64,000 nt of DNA from NCBI GenBank assembly GCA_000720995.1, contig JOEL01000021.1, positions 1-64,000 on the forward strand, in the 5' to 3' direction. The notes under the pieces were generated by a model, which was not told the DNA's origin, made no database searches, and worked only from the letters and a program-made list of their open reading frames with translations. Source of the stretch: Streptomyces celluloflavus (GTDB lineage Bacteria > Actinomycetota > Actinomycetes > Streptomycetales > Streptomycetaceae). The position numbers and the translations under genes are program-made. This document shows, in pieces, positions 62,834 to 64,000 of this stretch (positions are counted from its first letter, which is position 1; each line of letters starts with the position of its first letter).

Positions 62834-64000
62834 TCACCTCCGCGCGCCGTTCACCACCTCACCGGCGCTCGGCCGCCCGTCCGCCGGCATCGGGAGTTCG
62901 ACGGTCAGGCGGTAGGAGCCGTCCGCTCCCGGTCCCGACTCCAGCGTTCCGCCCAGTGGGTACAGGCGTTCCCGCAGGCCCCTGAGGCCGCTTCCGGACG
63001 GCTGCGCGGGCCGGCCTTCCAGGGGAGTCACGACACCGTCGTTCTCCATGGTCAGCACCAGCACCGCACGCTCCGGGTCGATACGGGTCCGCAGGACGCA
63101 ACGCCGGGCATCGGCGGCATGCCGCAGCACGTTCGTGGTGCCCTCGCGGACGACCCAGCCGAGCGCCGACTGCACCTCCGAGGGCAACTGCGTGTCGTCC
63201 TCGCCCTCGACCCGGCAGTCGACCCCGGCCGCCCGCAATATGGACCGCGCACCGGCCAACTCCGCCTGAAAGTCGGCCTTCCGGTACCCCCGCACCACCT
63301 CTCGCACCTCCCGCTGCGACTCCTGCGCGATCCGCTGCACCTCCACCATCTGCTCCACGGCCTCCGGCCGCTCCCGCCGCGCCAACTGGACCGCCAGCTC
63401 GCTCTTCAGCGCGATCACCGCCAGGTTCCGTCCCATCACGTCGTGCAGATCGCGGCCGAACCTCAGCCGCTCCTCGGCGACCGCGAGCCGCGCCTGGTTC
63501 TTGCGGGCCGCGTCCAGCTCCCAGAACACGGCGAGCAGCCAGCCCGAAGGGCGCGCTATGACGAAGCTCCACAGACCGGCGACGATCAGGAGGATCGCCA
63601 GATACAAGCCGAGCTCCCACACATCGGTCACCAGACCGGTCAGCAGCACCAGCACCACCGCCCCCGCGCCCAGTGACGCCATGTACCTCCGCTTGGACAC
63701 GACCAGGGAGTAGACCATGAAGAACGGGGTGAGAGTCGCGAGCACCGCCAGCGTCACCGAGCCGATACTGTCCGGGCTCCGGATCCCCTCGACGATGACG
63801 AGCTTGAACAGGGCGGCCTCGGCCGCGAGCGTCAGCACGCCCGAGACGGCCATCAGGCGGTGCGGTGTCGGGCCCCGGTCCAGATAGCGCTGCAACGCGC
63901 GGTTCAGCAGGCTGATCGTCAGGACGCTCTGCACGATATTCAGCCCGAGGGCCGTACCGGCCAGGGTGACGGGCAGCGTCCCGCCGGTGGTCGCCCGGGC
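62834..64000 (-). CDS. Sensor histidine kinase, DesK-like, truncated by the window edge
   Basis: At least 388 residues are present; the frame is open through the last base of the window, so the N-terminus is missing. About four or five membrane helices (LMAVSGVLTLAAEAALFKLVIVEG, SVTLAVLATLTPFFMVYSLVV, LGAGAVVLVLLTGLVTDVWELGLYLAILLIVAGLW) precede the HisKA_3 acceptor segment FGRDLHDVMGRNLAVIALKSELAVQLA (His about 60 residues after the last helix). The ATP-binding domain shows GWVVREGTTNVLRHA, TMENDG and GLRGLRERLYPLGG. It pairs with the regulator at 62011. DesK-type kinases often sense membrane state; that is an inference here. Confidence 0.88.
   Translation of the reverse strand, partial: ARATTGGTLPVTLAGTALGLNIVQSVLTISLLNRALQRYLDRGPTPHRLMAVSGVLTLAAEAALFKLVIVEGIRSPDSIGSVTLAVLATLTPFFMVYSLVVSKRRYMASLGAGAVVLVLLTGLVTDVWELGLYLAILLIVAGLWSFVIARPSGWLLAVFWELDAARKNQARLAVAEERLRFGRDLHDVMGRNLAVIALKSELAVQLARRERPEAVEQMVEVQRIAQESQREVREVVRGYRKADFQAELAGARSILRAAGVDCRVEGEDDTQLPSEVQSALGWVVREGTTNVLRHAADARRCVLRTRIDPERAVLVLTMENDGVVTPLEGRPAQPSGSGLRGLRERLYPLGGTLESGPGADGSYRLTVELPMPADGRPSAGEVVNGARR

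Overview
This is a chromosomal segment from a Streptomyces-type actinomycete. GC is very high, codon third positions are strongly G/C, GTG starts are frequent and many genes overlap as ATGA or GTGA. The housekeeping set fits this assignment: dcd, a dnaK-grpE-dnaJ-hspR operon with HAIR operators, clpB with its own HAIR, pyrE, class II fba, purA, purD, purC and tRNA-Gly(GCC). Secreted SGNH/ricin-lectin, Rpf-LysM and trypsin-like proteins, and DUF2617 and DUF3151 genes, point the same way. I see no rRNA, CRISPR array, prophage or intact IS element.

Layout. 0-10 kb: a small Cys protein, dcd, a phosphoribosyltransferase, a secreted SGNH hydrolase, a Yip1 membrane protein, a GNAT remnant, an Rpf-LysM cell-wall hydrolase, a lipoprotein protease and a large membrane Fe-S oxidoreductase. 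10-18 kb: the HspR heat-shock regulon and a YbjN-like protein. 18.5-22 kb: an alpha/beta hydrolase, then a small toxin-antitoxin module lodged at the 3' end of an aminotransferase gene, with a decayed copy of that gene's end left on the far side. 22-28 kb: a Gly/His/Cys-tail protein, DUF2617, a membrane spermidine-synthase-like protein, an SRPBCC protein, aldose epimerase and pyrE. At 28.1 kb a perfect 36-bp palindrome between pyrE and fba contains a perfect parS (ParB-binding) sequence, so the window probably lies in the origin-proximal core.

28-38 kb: fba, a malX/malY-like PTS plus C-S lyase/aminotransferase pair with an MFS exporter, DUF3151, and a kynA-kynU-kynB operon (tryptophan to anthranilate). 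38-46.6 kb: a two-component system, an intergenic region with two tandem-repeat tracts and a pair of inverted DnaA boxes, an ABC exporter with a divergent MarR/GbsR regulator, a diacylglycerol-kinase-like protein and purA. 46.7-54 kb: a Ser/Thr kinase, a VTC-domain protein, a class III aminotransferase with direct-repeat operators and a GntR/FCD regulator, a protein of unknown function and an orphan SLATT protein. 54-64 kb: purD, an M48-like membrane protein that lacks HExxH, a dimethylformamidase-like protein, an alpha/beta hydrolase, purC, tRNA-Gly and a second two-component system whose kinase runs off the window.

The observations I rate highest are the toxin-antitoxin insertion that split and restored a host gene's 3' end, the parS palindrome, the GGTGGCC tandem array beside paired DnaA boxes, the pseudopeptidase, and the joining of purA and purD, which I remember as lying on opposite sides of oriC in model streptomycetes. 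No clearly new multi-gene system is obvious. Start sites of several genes were chosen from ribosome-binding sites and conserved N-termini, as noted for each.
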